Assembly (NCBI GenBank): GCA_037043455.1
Contig: JAWPHD010007141.1
Location: forward strand, 1-64,000
DNA: 64,000 nucleotides
Reading direction: 5' to 3'
Source of the DNA: Cyrtodaria siliqua
Taxonomy: Eukaryota; Mollusca; Bivalvia; Adapedonta; Hiatellidae
Shown here: piece by piece, positions 23,337-34,628 of the stretch
How the letters are laid out: each line of letters begins with the position of its first letter
Position numbering within the stretch: position 1 is the first letter of the stretch
Made by a program: the position numbers and the translations under genes
Notes under the pieces: generated by a model
What the model saw: only the letters and a program-made list of their open reading frames with translations
The model's database searches: none
Told to the model about the DNA's origin: nothing

Positions 23337-24390
23337 AATACATGTTATTAGGCGTTAGGGCTGTTCACAGACTGTTACGAAGACCCCTGTCTTGATAGTA
23401 AGTACATGTTATTAGACGTTACAGCTTACCGTAGACTTTTACGAAGAACCCTGTCCCTATAGTAAGTACATGTTTTAGACGTTACAGCCGTCCACAGATT
23501 GTTACGAAGAACACTGATGTTCACCGAGTGCTACCAAGACCCTGTCCCTGTATTTAGCACATGCTATTAGACGTTATATTTTTCCACAGACTATTACAAA
23601 GACCCCTGTCCCGAGAGTAAGTACATGTTATTAGACGTCAGATTAGTCGACTGACTGTTAATGAGACCCCTGTCGGGATAGTAAATACATTGTATTAGAC
23701 GTTAGGGCAGTCCACAGATTGTTACGAAGATCCTTGGTCCTATACTAAGTACATGTCATTAGACGTTATGGCTCTCCTTAGACTGTTAAGAAGACAGCTG
23801 TCCCGAAAGTATATATTACATGTTATTAGATGTTAGGGCAGTCCAAAGACTTTAATAAAGACCCTTAGGCGTTTCAGTTAGAGCTGTTCGATGTTAGGGC
23901 AGTCCACAGACCGTTACGAAAAGCCCCTTGTCAAGATAGTAGGTACATGCTTTTAGTCGTTAGAGCTGATCACAGACTGTTACGAATACTCCAGTTCCGA
24001 TAGTAAGTACATGCTATTAGACGTTACATCTGTCCATAAACTGTTACGAATACTCCAGTTCCGATAGTAAGTACATGCTATTAGACGTTACATCTGTCCA
24101 TAAACTGTTACGAAGACTCATGTCCCGATAGCAATTACATGTTATTAGACGTTACAGCTGTCCACAGACTGTTACGAATAGCCCTGTCCCGATAGTAAGT
24201 ACATGTTATTAGACGTTATATTAGTCCACAGACTGTTGCGAAGACCCCAATCCCGATAGTAAGTACTATCTTATTAGCCGTTTCATTAGTCCACAGACTG
24301 TAACGAAGACCCCTGTGCCTATTGTAAGTACATGTTATTAGACGTTAAAGCTGTTCATTTTATAGACTGTTTCGAATACCCTTTTCCTGA

Positions 24391-25356
24391 TAGTTATTTT
24401 TAGTCCAGCTTCATCTATTATTGAGGCGTTCTGACATGGATGCTTTTATTGATGGTAAGATTGGCAAAATTAGGCAATATTAATAAATACTGCAACTGAC
24501 ACGTTTCCGTAAAGACTGCTACAAATCATTTATTGTAACAAATATTATTAATTAACTACTTAATATCTGCCGTAGTTTGCAGGAAAATGTTAAACACAAG
24601 GCCGATATGGAGAGAAACTCGGCCAATATGAGAAAACTCATAATAATTAAGGTTTGTTTATTTGTAAAGTCAGTTACATCGACTTCGCTGAAATATAGCT
24701 ATTATCACGTTCGTGTGTGATTTTCCCACGCGTCATCAAGCGGTAACAGTGGAGGATGTATTTGAATCAGATACTTTTTATTACATGCTATATTGAACAT
24801 ATATATCTTGTTTTTTCTGACCTGTAAATGACATGTAAAACATATGAATAAAGAGAGATATTATTAAGTAGTTAATTAATAAAAATGTCATTAATTAAGT
24901 GTTTTCATATTGGCCCAGGTATTTGTCCTTGGACTGTCATATTGGCCCACGGCCTTCGGCCTAGGGTCAATATGACTGTCCTTGTACCAATAACGGGGCC
25001 AATATGAAAACACTTAATTAATAACATCATAGTATTGTCTTGGCATTACTTGTTATAAAACATATTTCAAATTAAATTATATTCGATTATATATCTCGTT
25101 TACACATCATATTAAATTATGGTGCGACAGCAACCTCAGAGCGATATGAGATAAAGAAATAAGTGTATCAACAGTCATGCCGCCGCCAGGGAGCTAAACC
25201 AGGCGAGGCAGAGGTACATGTATACAGCTCTAAAGCGCATGTCCTTATTTACTGAGTTAAATTGCCGCTCAAGACAGATTTCAGCAACAACTTTAAGCTT
25301 GTTATATTTTTATTTTACAATAAGCGATGCTCTTAGCGTAACTGTACTTGTTATAG
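24391..25356. other. End of intron 4 after the satellite
   Basis: Unique-looking AT-rich sequence containing one hairpin element (24891-25021) and no exon before the acceptor at 25355-25356. Confidence 0.5.
24891..25021. mobile_element. Palindromic MITE-like element
   Basis: TTAATTAAGTGTTTTCATAT plus TGGCCC (24891-24916) is the reverse complement of 24996-25021. An inner palindrome (GTCATATTGGCCC / GGGTCAATATGAC) is capped by CGGCCTTCGGCC. A related motif occurs at 24598-24640. Confidence 0.75.
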
Positions 25357-25599
25357 GTAACTGTTTGGGATACGAAAAATGTACCATCGGAGCGGAGTGC
25401 GTAGAGAACGACAAAGGAAAGCCAAAATGCGAGTGCCCGTCTTGCAAGAACATTGGGGTGGAGCCTGTGTGTGGGTATGTCGCCGGTATAGTGGGAGGAA
25501 TCGCTGAAATTGACTGGAAGTCGGCCTGTCACCTGCAGAAATATGTCTGTGAGAATAATGTCGATGATTATCAGATGGTGAATAAAGGACCTTGCGGTG
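25357..25599 (+). CDS. Exon: second FOLN plus Kazal (complete follistatin module)
   Basis: This 243-nt, 81-codon exon is phase 1 on both sides (TTATAG acceptor, G|GTATGT donor). It starts NCLGYEKCTIGAEC, continues KPKCECPSC (FOLN) and then EPVCGYV...WKSACHLQKYVC...NKGPCGG (Kazal). All four distal Kazal cysteines are present, but the loop between the first two is expanded by several residues (AGIVGGIAEID) and lacks the usual Tyr. Unlike the first full module, FOLN and Kazal sit in one exon. It is the first exon after the ~9-kb satellite intron, and joining it to the TSP1 exon gives ...PCPDSNCLG with the frame intact. Confidence 0.9.
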
Positions 25600-25688
25600 G
25601 TATGTGTCCTGTTTTATGTTGTAGTTATAGTAGTTTCTTAGATCTTACTTGCCTTTAGCGTAGAAGGATAGCCTGTCGAACATGTTAT

Positions 25689-25958
25689 CATGAGCCAAAA
25701 GCTGTTTATCTCTCATAAGTCAAAAACTGTTTATCTCTCATGAGCCAAAAGATGTAAGCCAAAAGCTGTTTATCTCGCATAGGTCAACAGCTGTTTATCT
25801 CTCATGAGCCAAAATATGTTTATCTCTCATAAACCAAAAGCTGTAGATCTCACATAAGCCAAAAGCAGTTTATCTCTCATAAGACAAAAGCTGTTTATCT
25901 CTCACGAGCCAAAATCTGTTTATCTCTCATACGCCAAAAGCTGTTTATCTCTCGAATC
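25689..25958. repeat. 25-bp minisatellite at the start of intron 5
   Basis: About eleven copies of a unit of the form CATAAGCCAAAAGCTG followed by TTTATCTCT, one of them shortened near 25745. It starts about 90 bp after the exon donor and, unlike the arrays in introns 1 and 4, does not resemble the exon. Confidence 0.85.
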
Positions 25959-25959
25959 C

Positions 25960-28020
25960 AAAACGAGTATATAGATATTTTACATGTTTGCATACTTATA
26001 TAGGGGGAATTGGGATATAAAAATACCTTCTTCTCTGAAACTCCAAGGCATACGCTACTCATATATCGCATGTAGCATTCGTTTATGGTTCTCGTTCAAG
26101 TTTGTTAAAATGGTGACCCTGTAATCATATTTGGCCCCGTTCCCGTTCCGGAAGTCACAGGTTTACATATAGATATTAATGGGGAAATGATAGTTAAAAA
26201 TGTTACATGTAAGCTTGAAGTTTAGTGCACCACATAACCCGGTTTAAATCTTTAGCGTCCCCCTTTGCCACTACACCTTCCGATGTGTAGCCGCTTGTGT
26301 GTGTGTGGTTCTAAGGTTTAGAGTCCCTCCGCCTATATGGACACCGGAGAATCCGGTTCGCACAGGCAATATGTGTGGACTATGATTTCTAGCTGAGTGA
26401 TGAGTTGTATCTGTGTGTTGATCTACGTAAGTGGTGTTGTGTCGCTGTCGCTCCATGTTCGTTCGCTGTGGCGGTGAGAGTTGTATCCAACATCCACTAG
26501 GTGTTGCGCCCTACATCCGCTTCTGCAAACTCCCCGCAGTGTTCACTTCCCTTATCTGTTACATTAACTACTGCAACCACACACATTTATAGCAGAAATC
26601 CAGCTAAGTTTAATGTTTTGGTTAAATATGTTTTAGGTCAATATTTCAACTTGCTTTGCTGCTAATATAGTAAAATAGTGTAAAAAACGGTATCTGTTTA
26701 CAAATATAATTTATTTATAAAAATAAATCAATTTTAGCGACTACATATATTATATGCACACCAGTTGCTTGGTTGCTTGTAAACAAACAATGAATTCCGT
26801 TGAGAACATTACAGAAGCAGTGCGTAAATTTAATAAAGAGATTACACCCAATCCAAAACAGGTTGAATGTTTTCAACATCTTCTCGAATTTGATGATGTT
26901 ATTGCCAATTTGCATGTGTTACGGTAAGAGTTTGCTGTACCAAGCATTACCTAGTGTATCGCCATTTTGTAATAACTTGGCCTCATCTATCGTCACGTGA
27001 TTTGTTTGGTAGCAGGGATTATTGGCTACAATATCACTGCACGGAGGTTGCCACTACTGGTATGTCATATATCCGCTACTCGGCCGTCTGGGTACTTCTT
27101 GCTGGGGGCCATCCCCGCCGCTTGTTGTCTCCTCTGCTCCGTATACATCGCCAGGCTTTCTCACGTCGGATGCGCTTTTGCTAAACCCGTTTTATGAGTG
27201 TGTGATATCACTTGTCACGTTCAAATGTATTACACAAGTCATCCGATTTTCCTTCTATTGCAATGTTAATATGCGGATTGTTGATTGGTAAAATGAACTA
27301 TAGCTGTAAAATGTATTCGATATGTTTGAATGGTTTTAAGCAAAATTATTTCATCTTACATTCTGAAAGAAGAGACTAACATATTTAGTCAATGTTAGAC
27401 CCCAAAATGTCAGCTTTCATTAAAAATCAACAAAATGAATTCAAGAGGATGTACATTGATTTCCTTCTGTTGAGTTTTTGGTTGACAATAAATCCCTCAA
27501 TTCAGCAGATGATGACATGCTAACATTGTTTCACATTTATGCATAACATGATTTCATCTTTTTCTTCAAAACAACAACAAAAGTAACAAAAACAAAATGT
27601 AAACGAAACACATGTGTAGTCCATTTTTAATAGCTAGTAATGCCCAATGTTTACATTGAAAATGTAAAAAAATACAAAAATCGAAGTTGTTGAGATAAGT
27701 TATGTTGAGTATATATATATACATGTATATAAGTGGGAGAAAATACATACATCTACAAAATACCTTTCAAAAAGCACTGGATACCCGAGTGGATACGAAC
27801 ATGTTGGAATAAATTAATAGATGGGGAAAAAACATGTATACAGGGCTACATGTTTATAAAAACCAAGCGCTTTCAGCTTACGCCTTCATCAAGGGTACAC
27901 AAACACGAAAAGAACAAATACGAATAAAAAAATCTAAAACTCTTTAAAAAAACTTATGATTTGGCAGTTTTGCAGGGACTGGTTACTTTGAATAGACACT
28001 TCGAGCCAAATGTAATACTA
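25960..28020. other. Intron 5, non-coding
   Basis: No convincing exon. A relatively GC-rich stretch at about 27000-27200 has overlapping 66-89-codon ORFs, but I recognise no domain and the splice context is weak. Sequence near 26230-26300 resembles the CACCCTAGAACCGGTTTAAA part of the dispersed retroelement family. Confidence 0.4.
27863..27895 (-). ncRNA. Hammerhead-ribozyme-like motif
   Basis: On the minus strand: TTGATGA, AGGCGTAAGCT (stem II), GAAA, GCGCTTGG. This is one mismatch from the CTGATGA...GAAA core. Penelope-like elements are known to carry such motifs, and a Penelope RT relic lies 0.7 kb away. Full stems I and III were not verified. Confidence 0.35.
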
Positions 28021-28470
28021 TTAAAAGAACATATCTGGTTTGATGAGGTTAAAACTATACGCTGACATTTAGTTATAAAGAGAGAGTGAAGATGTGAAAA
28101 AGATAACACTAACCTACCTCAAAACCTAAAACCTAACGTCGATACTACAGGATACAGTAGAAAGCAACTCCAAAACTACTAAAAACAATGAATAATGTTA
28201 AAAAAATGAAATAAAATAAATGGAGATATTGAGATCAAGGGAAATAACAAAATTACTACTAACAGAACATTGCTGGTTGGATGAAGATAAAATTGTACGC
28301 TGACATTTATGAGTATTTATGAAGAGAGAGTGTTTGAGTGAATAACCCTACCTCAATACCTAAGACATAGAATAGATACTGCAGGATATAGTAAAAATAA
28401 CTCCAAAGCTAATTAAAACTATGAATAAGGCTAAAACATATAAATGGAGAAAATTGGATAAAGAGCAGTA
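28021..28470. repeat. Tandem duplication of ~240 bp
   Basis: Two diverged copies, starting AACATATCTGGTTTGATGAG (about 28027) and AACATTGCTGGTTGGATGAA (about 28266), share GTACGCTGACATTTA..., GAGAGAGTG and CAGGATA blocks in the same order. Confidence 0.75.
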
Positions 28471-28618
28471 ATAAAAAGCAGAGTTTGTTTGTAAACATAT
28501 ATATATTCTCTAAGATTTATCCGGTCGCCTTTGTTGATTCCTACTGGATGTTTTGTGTTTTTAGCGTCTTATCCAGTACGTTTCAAGCAATTTACATTCT
28601 GAGTCGGTCCAATTTGGA

Positions 28619-29062
28619 TTGTGCTCAGTGCATGCCAGAGACAAGTCGTTGAACGTGTGGCCTTCTGAACAGAAGTGTTCGGCCGCTGGCGACCTATCAA
28701 ACCTACATGGGGACAAAAATGTGTTCATGAGCAGATTGGAAGGACAACTCCTCCTATCTATACCACTGACACATTTGTTGTGGTTAAGTTTTATTAATGA
28801 TGTTGCTATTCAATGGTGTCATGGTCTATACACTTTACACGCCTTTATAGTCAAGGTCAGTGCATTCCATCCCTCAATTAAATTCATAGCAGAGGTATCC
28901 AATGAGGAACACGTGTTCCTAGACACAGTTTCACATATAGAGAACAATGTAATTATTGTTGATCTCTACTCCAAACCCACAGACACACACCAGTACCTTC
29001 TGCCCAACAGTTGCCACCCCAAACACTGTTGCAAGAACATACATAACTATGATAAAGAATAG
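28619..29062 (+). pseudogene. Penelope-like element reverse transcriptase fragment (relic)
   Basis: A 147-codon ORF contains the C-terminal RT motifs of Penelope-like elements in order: an F-I-N-D box in a W-x-x-FINDVAIQW-like setting, HPSIKF, VFLDT, VDLYSKPTDTHQYLLP and SCHPKHCCKNI. The catalytic FIDD/YxDD is changed to FIND, so the second Asp pair is broken; the palm upstream is missing and the GIY-YIG nuclease downstream is not seen. The ORF ends soon after HCCKNI where the family continues. It sits in intron 5 in the sense direction. Confidence 0.8.
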
Positions 29063-29144
29063 TATACATCTTACAAGACCCTTTCTGGAGCACTGGATCA
29101 CAAAGATAAATGTGAGATAAATTATCAACCAAACTCTAGCTCTA

Positions 29145-29300
29145 TTGTCAACCATTTTGTGTTTGTGATGTCGTTTGCATTTATTATTACTTTTGCCTTC
29201 TTGTTTGTCTGTTTGCGTTTGTTTCTGTGTTTTGTGGTTGACTGTCCTCCTTGAATGCTACTTTCTTAGTCCGATCTTTTTATATTTCCTTTGTGCTTTT
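29145..29300 (+). mobile_element. Retroelement 3' fragment (dispersed family, copy 2, partial)
   Basis: GTCAACCATTTTGTGTTTGT, CTTGTTTGTCTGTTTGCG and GACTGTCCTCCTTGAATGC match the end of copies at 6908-7390 and 53838-54470. Only the last ~150 bp is present. Confidence 0.65.
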
Positions 29301-30955
29301 GTCGAGTTTTCAGAAACTTAACACTTCTGTCGCATACGAAACTATACACTGATCGTTTGATGTACAGCCACAGCTATCGGTGTGTGCATGTATTTAGTTT
29401 GACCAGATATTCTCTTTAACATTTGCAACAACTTGAGCATACCATAACACCATTACACACACATTATAGGTTAAAAAAGACTAGTATTTTTATAAGATAT
29501 ATCTGTTTCTCTTAGATATTATGCCCTTAAAAAATGTCAGTGTTTCTAAAATGTAAGTGTACTTTTACTTAAGCATTGAATCAGAAGCCGTTTATTTCCC
29601 AGAACTCCAACAATAGCAGTCTGACATTTAGACCGCCTGACCGCTCGTACCTTTCCAGTCAAATCTGTTCAATCTGCAAGTTTGTCTTCGGAATCAGTTT
29701 ATTTTCCATGTGAACCAACTTTAAACGTACAGCAACGTTTGTGTCGTGCATATACACTGTTGCCATCTTGCGTCTGTGTTATACCATTACTGGCATGGGC
29801 GCAAAAAACGCACGCTTATAGTATTGATTGGTTTATGTTTTTGCTTTTAAACATTTTGTTCGCGAAATGTATGTGTTTGGTTTTGTTACTTTATGTATGT
29901 ATCCTGAGGAAGGCGATTAAAGCCGAAAGCGCTCGATATTTGTTAGTTTATATATACTGAGCAAAATTTAGCGCATAAAATGCATGTCATTTCCATAGAC
30001 AAGGTACAAAGCCATGTATGTTCGGGGTCAATGAAAATGTGACGTAGATATGATCAATAATAATGCTACACAGTCATTTGTAAACAAAGTCGGTGATAGA
30101 AATAAAGCAAATATGATGGGAACATACTTTAATAGGTTATCGAAAATCGTTCTCGTTTCAATGAAAAGGGAAGTAATTTTGAAATTACACACACAATTTG
30201 GAATGGTTCTGTTTGAGAATTACAATCTTCTGCGAACACATTTTGTCGTTGTTTAAACAATGACAGAATGGGCAAGTCTTGTCAATGCCAAACAGTAAAT
30301 TTGTTCAAAGCAATTCGTTTGTATACTGAAATAAGTTATTTGATATATGGGAGGTAATTCTGATACTTCCTTTAGGATACAAGAAGAAGAAGCATCAGGG
30401 CTGCCCAGAATGTTTTCAAAATGAGGAAACAAACATGTGTATTTGTTTGCATTTTTTATTATATAACCACGGGATATAAATTAGTCAATGGCTATATGCT
30501 CGGCAAACAAAACCACGTGACCGTCGATACATCGGAATTCGAAGGCGCTCCACAGAGTATTTATTATCTCCTTTGGATTGGTACCAGGTCCAACCGTTAG
30601 CAATATATCGAGACCGGGAACCTGAAACATCGCGTGGTATCTGTTTATGTTGAACATGCCACTGTTCAGTGGAAAACTTGGATTTAAGTTGATAAATAGC
30701 AAAAGGATTTAAAGAAATATAACTTCGATCAATCGCTAATAGTGTGCAGTATGGTATAACACCAACAACGGCCCTTACCAGTGCGTATCACGCCTAAATG
30801 CATGGGTTGTTGTCATTGGAGGTCGCCGGTACATGTGCACTCTAACGTCGACGGATGATGAAGAGATGGGCAGGTGGTCATTTGTATCTCTGTGAGAAAT
30901 TTACTGACCAGTAGAACTAAGTCGGTGGAGAATATATATAATATATATATATTTC
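29301..30955. other. Intron 5, nothing recognised
   Basis: Apart from the ribozyme-like motif at 29903 there is no exon, RNA gene or repeat that I can support. Confidence 0.4.
29903..29935 (+). ncRNA. Hammerhead-ribozyme-like motif
   Basis: CCTGAGGA, AGGCGATTAAAGCC (stem II), GAAA, GCGCT. It differs from the core CTGATGA by one base. Together with 27863-27895 on the other strand it brackets the Penelope RT relic. Cleavage-site pairing not verified. Confidence 0.3.
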
Positions 30956-31448
30956 ATCATAGCTAGGCGCCCTGCCGTAGTTCGTACGAAGGTTGTCTGT
31001 CCTTGGTTGTTCGCAAATACTTCTCCCTACATATAATTCCTCTTTGTGAACGTAAATCTCTTAGATCCCAAATATCGAATGTTGCGTTGTGAGTTCCAAT
31101 TATCTCCCTTTAATATATACCATTTACTGAATTCACAGTATCCTAGTGATCTGGCACCTTTCATTGTCACTGTCTAAAATTATAGCGTGTGTGTGGTTGA
31201 ATCCCTAAATGTGATCCCACTCATAATAGCTATAATTGTATGTATGTATGGGTGTATATGTTAAATGTGCCTCCAGACGAGTTGGTTATGATGTAGAGAT
31301 ACAGTTTATCCGCGTGTGTTGCAGCTATTCTTTTTAGGAAGTGAATGCATACGTTTGATTTCTGTATCTTTCATCTTAGCTAGGCGCCCTGCCTAGTTCG
31401 TCCAAAGTTGTCTGTCGTTGGTTGTTCGAAAATACTTCTCCCTTCTCC
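30955..31448. repeat. Direct repeats of ~75 bp
   Basis: CATAGCTAGGCGCCCTGCC..., TTGGTTGTTCGCAAATACTT and CTCCCT at 30957-31028 recur with few changes at 31374-31446. Confidence 0.75.
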
Positions 31449-32255
31449 TTATATAAATATATATATATATATAATAACATTTCAATACAACAATTTCAAT
31501 ACAACAACACGATCTTATGGCCAGTCATTTACCCCCAACATTTTTAATCACGTGCTCCTCCATATGCAGCGTCAAAAACCAATACAAATTCAGGCTGCGC
31601 GCTGAAAGCTTGCCGCAAATAAAATAACAACATTGTTTTTGAAAAGCACATCCTTACCTAGCATTTCTAATATCTAACAATTATATCAGTGATCATATGT
31701 TTAGTCTAAACTGTTTTGTTCAGTATATGTAGTACATGAGTTTAAAATAAGTATTTTGGTTGACTGTCTTACACGAATGCTACATTTCCTGCTCGACGTT
31801 GTATCTACTTCCGTTAGTCTTGATCAAGTTCGACGCTTGGTTTAAATACAAACGTATTGACGATTTGTGCAAAAAGAAATTTGAAACTGGGACCATGTGT
31901 CCGTAAATATTATTTTGTTTATTGAAGACTGTTTGACCATCCATATTTATTTGTTCAGTATATTGATAATAATAGTTTTCCTCTTTTCTTATTCATAAAT
32001 CTATAAACTAGTGCATTGTCTTTCTATCATTCTGTCTGTGTCAACCAATCAGAAACGATACCAATGGGACAGTCATCAGTTCCTCAGGAATGTCCAAAAT
32101 AATTCGAAAGAAAACAACTAAGTATCTTTTAGGTCCCTGGATGAAATAACCTTATTTTGGCAACTATGCCTTTTTCGGGGTTTATGAAGGCTATAAATAG
32201 AAAAACTACCTAAAATGGCTGAATTTGTCTCATGTTTTAATCATTCTGGATTAAT
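31449..32255. other. Intron 5, nothing recognised
   Basis: AT-rich non-coding sequence. Confidence 0.4.
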
Positions 32256-32815
32256 TCCTTAAAAGGCGGTGAAGGTATGTAACATTTAGCGTTGCCTGAC
32301 ATGCAATAACATGATGAGTGCATAAATGACCACGATATGCATAGGATTTTTTTTAAGCATATTTTGGGAAGATGTTGGGTTTAGGGTTGTGTGTGGGTAG
32401 GGCCGTTTATCTGAAATAAATGGGGGAAAGGTTGTAAAGAAAATGCGTGTTGATACTTTTATTTGATATAAAAACATGGGTAATTTTCTGGTCTTCAAAT
32501 AAATGCATGATCCACTTAGCATTTTCACTGCCAATTCTTTAAAAGGCCGGTGAAGGTATGTAACATTTAGCATTGCCTGACATGCAAGAACATGATGAGG
32601 GAATAAATGACCACGATATGCATAGGAATTGTTTTAAGCATATTTTGGGAAGATGGTGGGTTTAGGGTTGTGTGTGGGTAGGGCCGTTTATCTGAAATAA
32701 ATGGGGGAAAAGTTGTAAAGAAAATGCGTGTTGATACTTTTATTTGATATAAAAACATGGATAATTTTCTTGTCTTCAAATAAATGCATGATCCACTTAA
32801 CCTTTTCACTGCCAT
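32256..32815. repeat. 281-bp unit in tandem, two copies
   Basis: GAAGGTATGTAACATTTAGC starts at 32271 and again at 32552. The copies are more than 90% alike by eye, so the duplication is recent. The similar minus-strand ORFs in the two copies follow from this. Confidence 0.9.
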
Positions 32816-32930
32816 AGTCGAAGCCATTGCTTTTTATGACCAGTGTAAACCCAGATCAGCATGTACATCATGTGCAGGCTGATTAAGGTTTACACTGGTC
32901 ATTAAACTGTTGATAAAATGGCAGTCGCTT
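32816..32930. mobile_element. Palindromic MITE-like element
   Basis: TGACCAGTGTAAACCCAGAT plus CAGC pairs with GCTG plus ATTAAGGTTTACACTGGTCA around a short loop; outer CACTGCCAT/ATGGCAGT also pair. I recall this type as common in bivalve genomes. Confidence 0.75.
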
Positions 32931-33060
32931 CAAAAAAACACAACAAACAACAACATGATAATTAATAAAATTATATTCTAGACGTTTGTCTAAAAAATAA
33001 GCAAGCGTCGCAGATGATCTAGACTAATAACAACTTGCGTATATGTTACTCTTAATATAG

Positions 33061-33272
33061 ATGAGCCGAGGAACTGTACGCGTATACCTAACGCACAGTT
33101 AATCAAGGGCGGCGATAACGACGTGTATGTCAGCAAAGACAGGGTGAATCTGTACGACTGTGACGGTGGTTGTGGTGACGTTAAATACGATTGCTGTCAA
33201 CCCACAGTCACACAGCCAATGAACGTTACTCTGTTCAACGACTACATGGATCCGAAGTATATTATTAAATCG
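33061..33272 (+). CDS. Exon: C-terminal cystine-knot (CTCK) domain, first part
   Basis: After an AATATAG acceptor (phase 1), 212 nt encode DEPRNCTRIPN..., then YDCDGGCG, YDCCQP and ...YIIKS, ending at a phase 0 donor (TCG|GTATGT). The C-x-G-x-C ring and the CC pair followed by Q-P are the hallmarks of the CTCK fold found at the ends of VWF, mucins, slit and norrin. The cysteine normally found in the V-x-L-x-C strand is missing (NVTLFND). Two possible N-glycosylation sites are visible, NCT and NVT. CTCK domains commonly mediate dimerisation; that role here is inference. Confidence 0.9.
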
Positions 33273-33716
33273 GTATGTACGATTTACGATTTATAAGTTG
33301 TATAAATAAACTAATCCTTATATTAAAAATAACAAAACATAATAATAATATCTCATATAGAAATATGTTACCTTAATATGTTTACGTACATGTTTAAATG
33401 TAAACAAGTACGTATGACAGTTGACTTCGATGGACATGTATTTTCCTGGTAAATTGTAAAATCTACAAAATATAAATCAAAATTAAACAGATTGATACTA
33501 TAATTGCATTGATAACATTCATATATATATGTAAACATGTCTGTATTTTTATGGTATTAGCGAGCAACCTCAGCTTTAGAATTAAAGACTTCTGGTCCGT
33601 GTGGGTTTGCTCCCTGGGTCGCTAATCCATATGTAATCTACTCTCTCTTTCCTTGAGGTTACTGGCCAAATATAACCTAGTAATATGATATGTTAACGGG
33701 ACAAAAAAAAACATCT

Positions 33717-34485
33717 GTACCATAGCTCTAATGGTTTCCCTTTGTTCTTGCTTATAATGTAATTTTCATAAACCTGAAGGTTTGAGCCTAAACCGTGCTA
33801 TAAATGCCGATATAGTTCACCCGTGCTATAAATGACAGATTAGCCAGCTATATAATGATCTTCTCAATTTTATGCGCGCGCAGTTAAAATGTTTACACAC
33901 AACCTGTCAATCAAATCTACTAAACCATTACCAAAACAGCACTCCTTGACTGCCACGTGATAGTGCTATTTCTTGATTGGATATATCTGTTATGTTTACT
34001 GAAAACTGCAACGCCCTAAAACTTCTTGCACGCGCGTACTTGGATAAATGGCTATGGTACAAAACATTTATAGCATATGTTTCTCGTATGCGATTTATAT
34101 TGCACTTTCGGGTCTACAGCCCTCAAGAAGCAGTATAAATCGCATATACTCGAACATTTATGCTATATATATTATTTAATTTCATATTGTACCATAGCTC
34201 TAAGGTTTTCCTTTGTTCTTGCTTGTGATATAATTTTCATAAACCTGAAGGTCTGAGCCAAAACAGTGCTATAACTGCCAGTATATTTCAGACTTGCTAT
34301 AAATGACAGATTTGGCAGTTATAACATGGTCTATCCAATTTTACACGCGCATAGTTGTAATGTTTACCCACAAATATCAATTGCCGGCATTGAATGACTA
34401 TGGTACAAACATTTATAACATATATTTCTCTTATGCAATTTATACTACACTCTCAGAATCAGTATAAATCGCATATACTCGAACA
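33717..34485. repeat. ~470-bp tandem duplication in the last intron
   Basis: GTACCATAGCTCTAATGG... (33717) and GTACCATAGCTCTAAGG... (34189) begin two diverged copies. The first contains an inverted repeat around 34060-34175 (TAAATCGCATA type arms). Confidence 0.8.
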
Positions 34486-34556
34486 ATTATGCTATACATA
34501 TTACGTTACAATTATGTAGGTATTCAATAAACAATACGCTTTCTGTTCTTCCATAG

Positions 34557-34619
34557 GTTGAGGTCATCAAGAAGTGTGAATGCATCGACATCGGAGATTC
34601 AACAATATTGAAAAAATGA
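34557..34619 (+). CDS. Terminal exon: end of CTCK domain and stop codon
   Basis: After TTCCATAG the reading frame gives VEVIKKCECIDIG and ends ILKK-stop at 34617-34619. The C-x-C pair closes the cystine knot begun in the previous exon (phase 0 junction, ...YIIKS then VEVIKK). The domain therefore ends about 14 residues before the C terminus, as in other CTCK proteins. A short 3' UTR with two AATAAA signals follows. Confidence 0.9.
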   Translation, partial: VEVIKKCECIDIGDSTILKK

Positions 34620-34628
34620 AACCTATGT

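Larger units (their letters stand above)
15400..24390 (+). repeat. ~64-bp satellite derived from the TSP1 exon end and its 5' splice site
   Basis: From the TSP1 exon's own donor onward, almost the whole intron consists of diverged tandem copies of one unit. Each unit holds the exon end (ACTGTTACGAAGACCCC then TGTCCCGATA), the donor GTAAGTACATG, and intron sequence TTATTAGACGTTAGAGCTGT leading to CCACAG and the next unit. The exon copy at 15400-15431 is the founder-like first unit. Allowing for two insertions, the length corresponds to roughly 120 units. Many units keep GTAAGT, and many keep a CACAG just before ACTGTTACG. Blocks of several units recur in the same order near 15.9, 16.9-17.4, 17.4-18.7 and 20.7-21.0 kb, showing higher-order duplication. 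Confidence 0.95.

Noticed and set aside
15400..24390. CRISPR-like or centromeric satellite interpretation
   Set aside because: Units are contiguous without spacers, clearly start from the exon end, and the surroundings are a eukaryotic gene; centromeric identity has no support.
25218..25658. 147-codon ORF as a single-exon gene starting at 25218
   Set aside because: Only 25357-25599 is coding; acceptor and donor borders and the joined frame show it is an internal exon.
26954..27291. Possible membrane-protein exon with hydrophobic ORFs in three overlapping frames
   Set aside because: No recognisable domain, all three frames partly open, weak splice signals; left unassigned.
32286..32827. Two near-identical minus-strand ORFs
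   Set aside because: Consequence of the 281-bp tandem duplication; no conserved domain.
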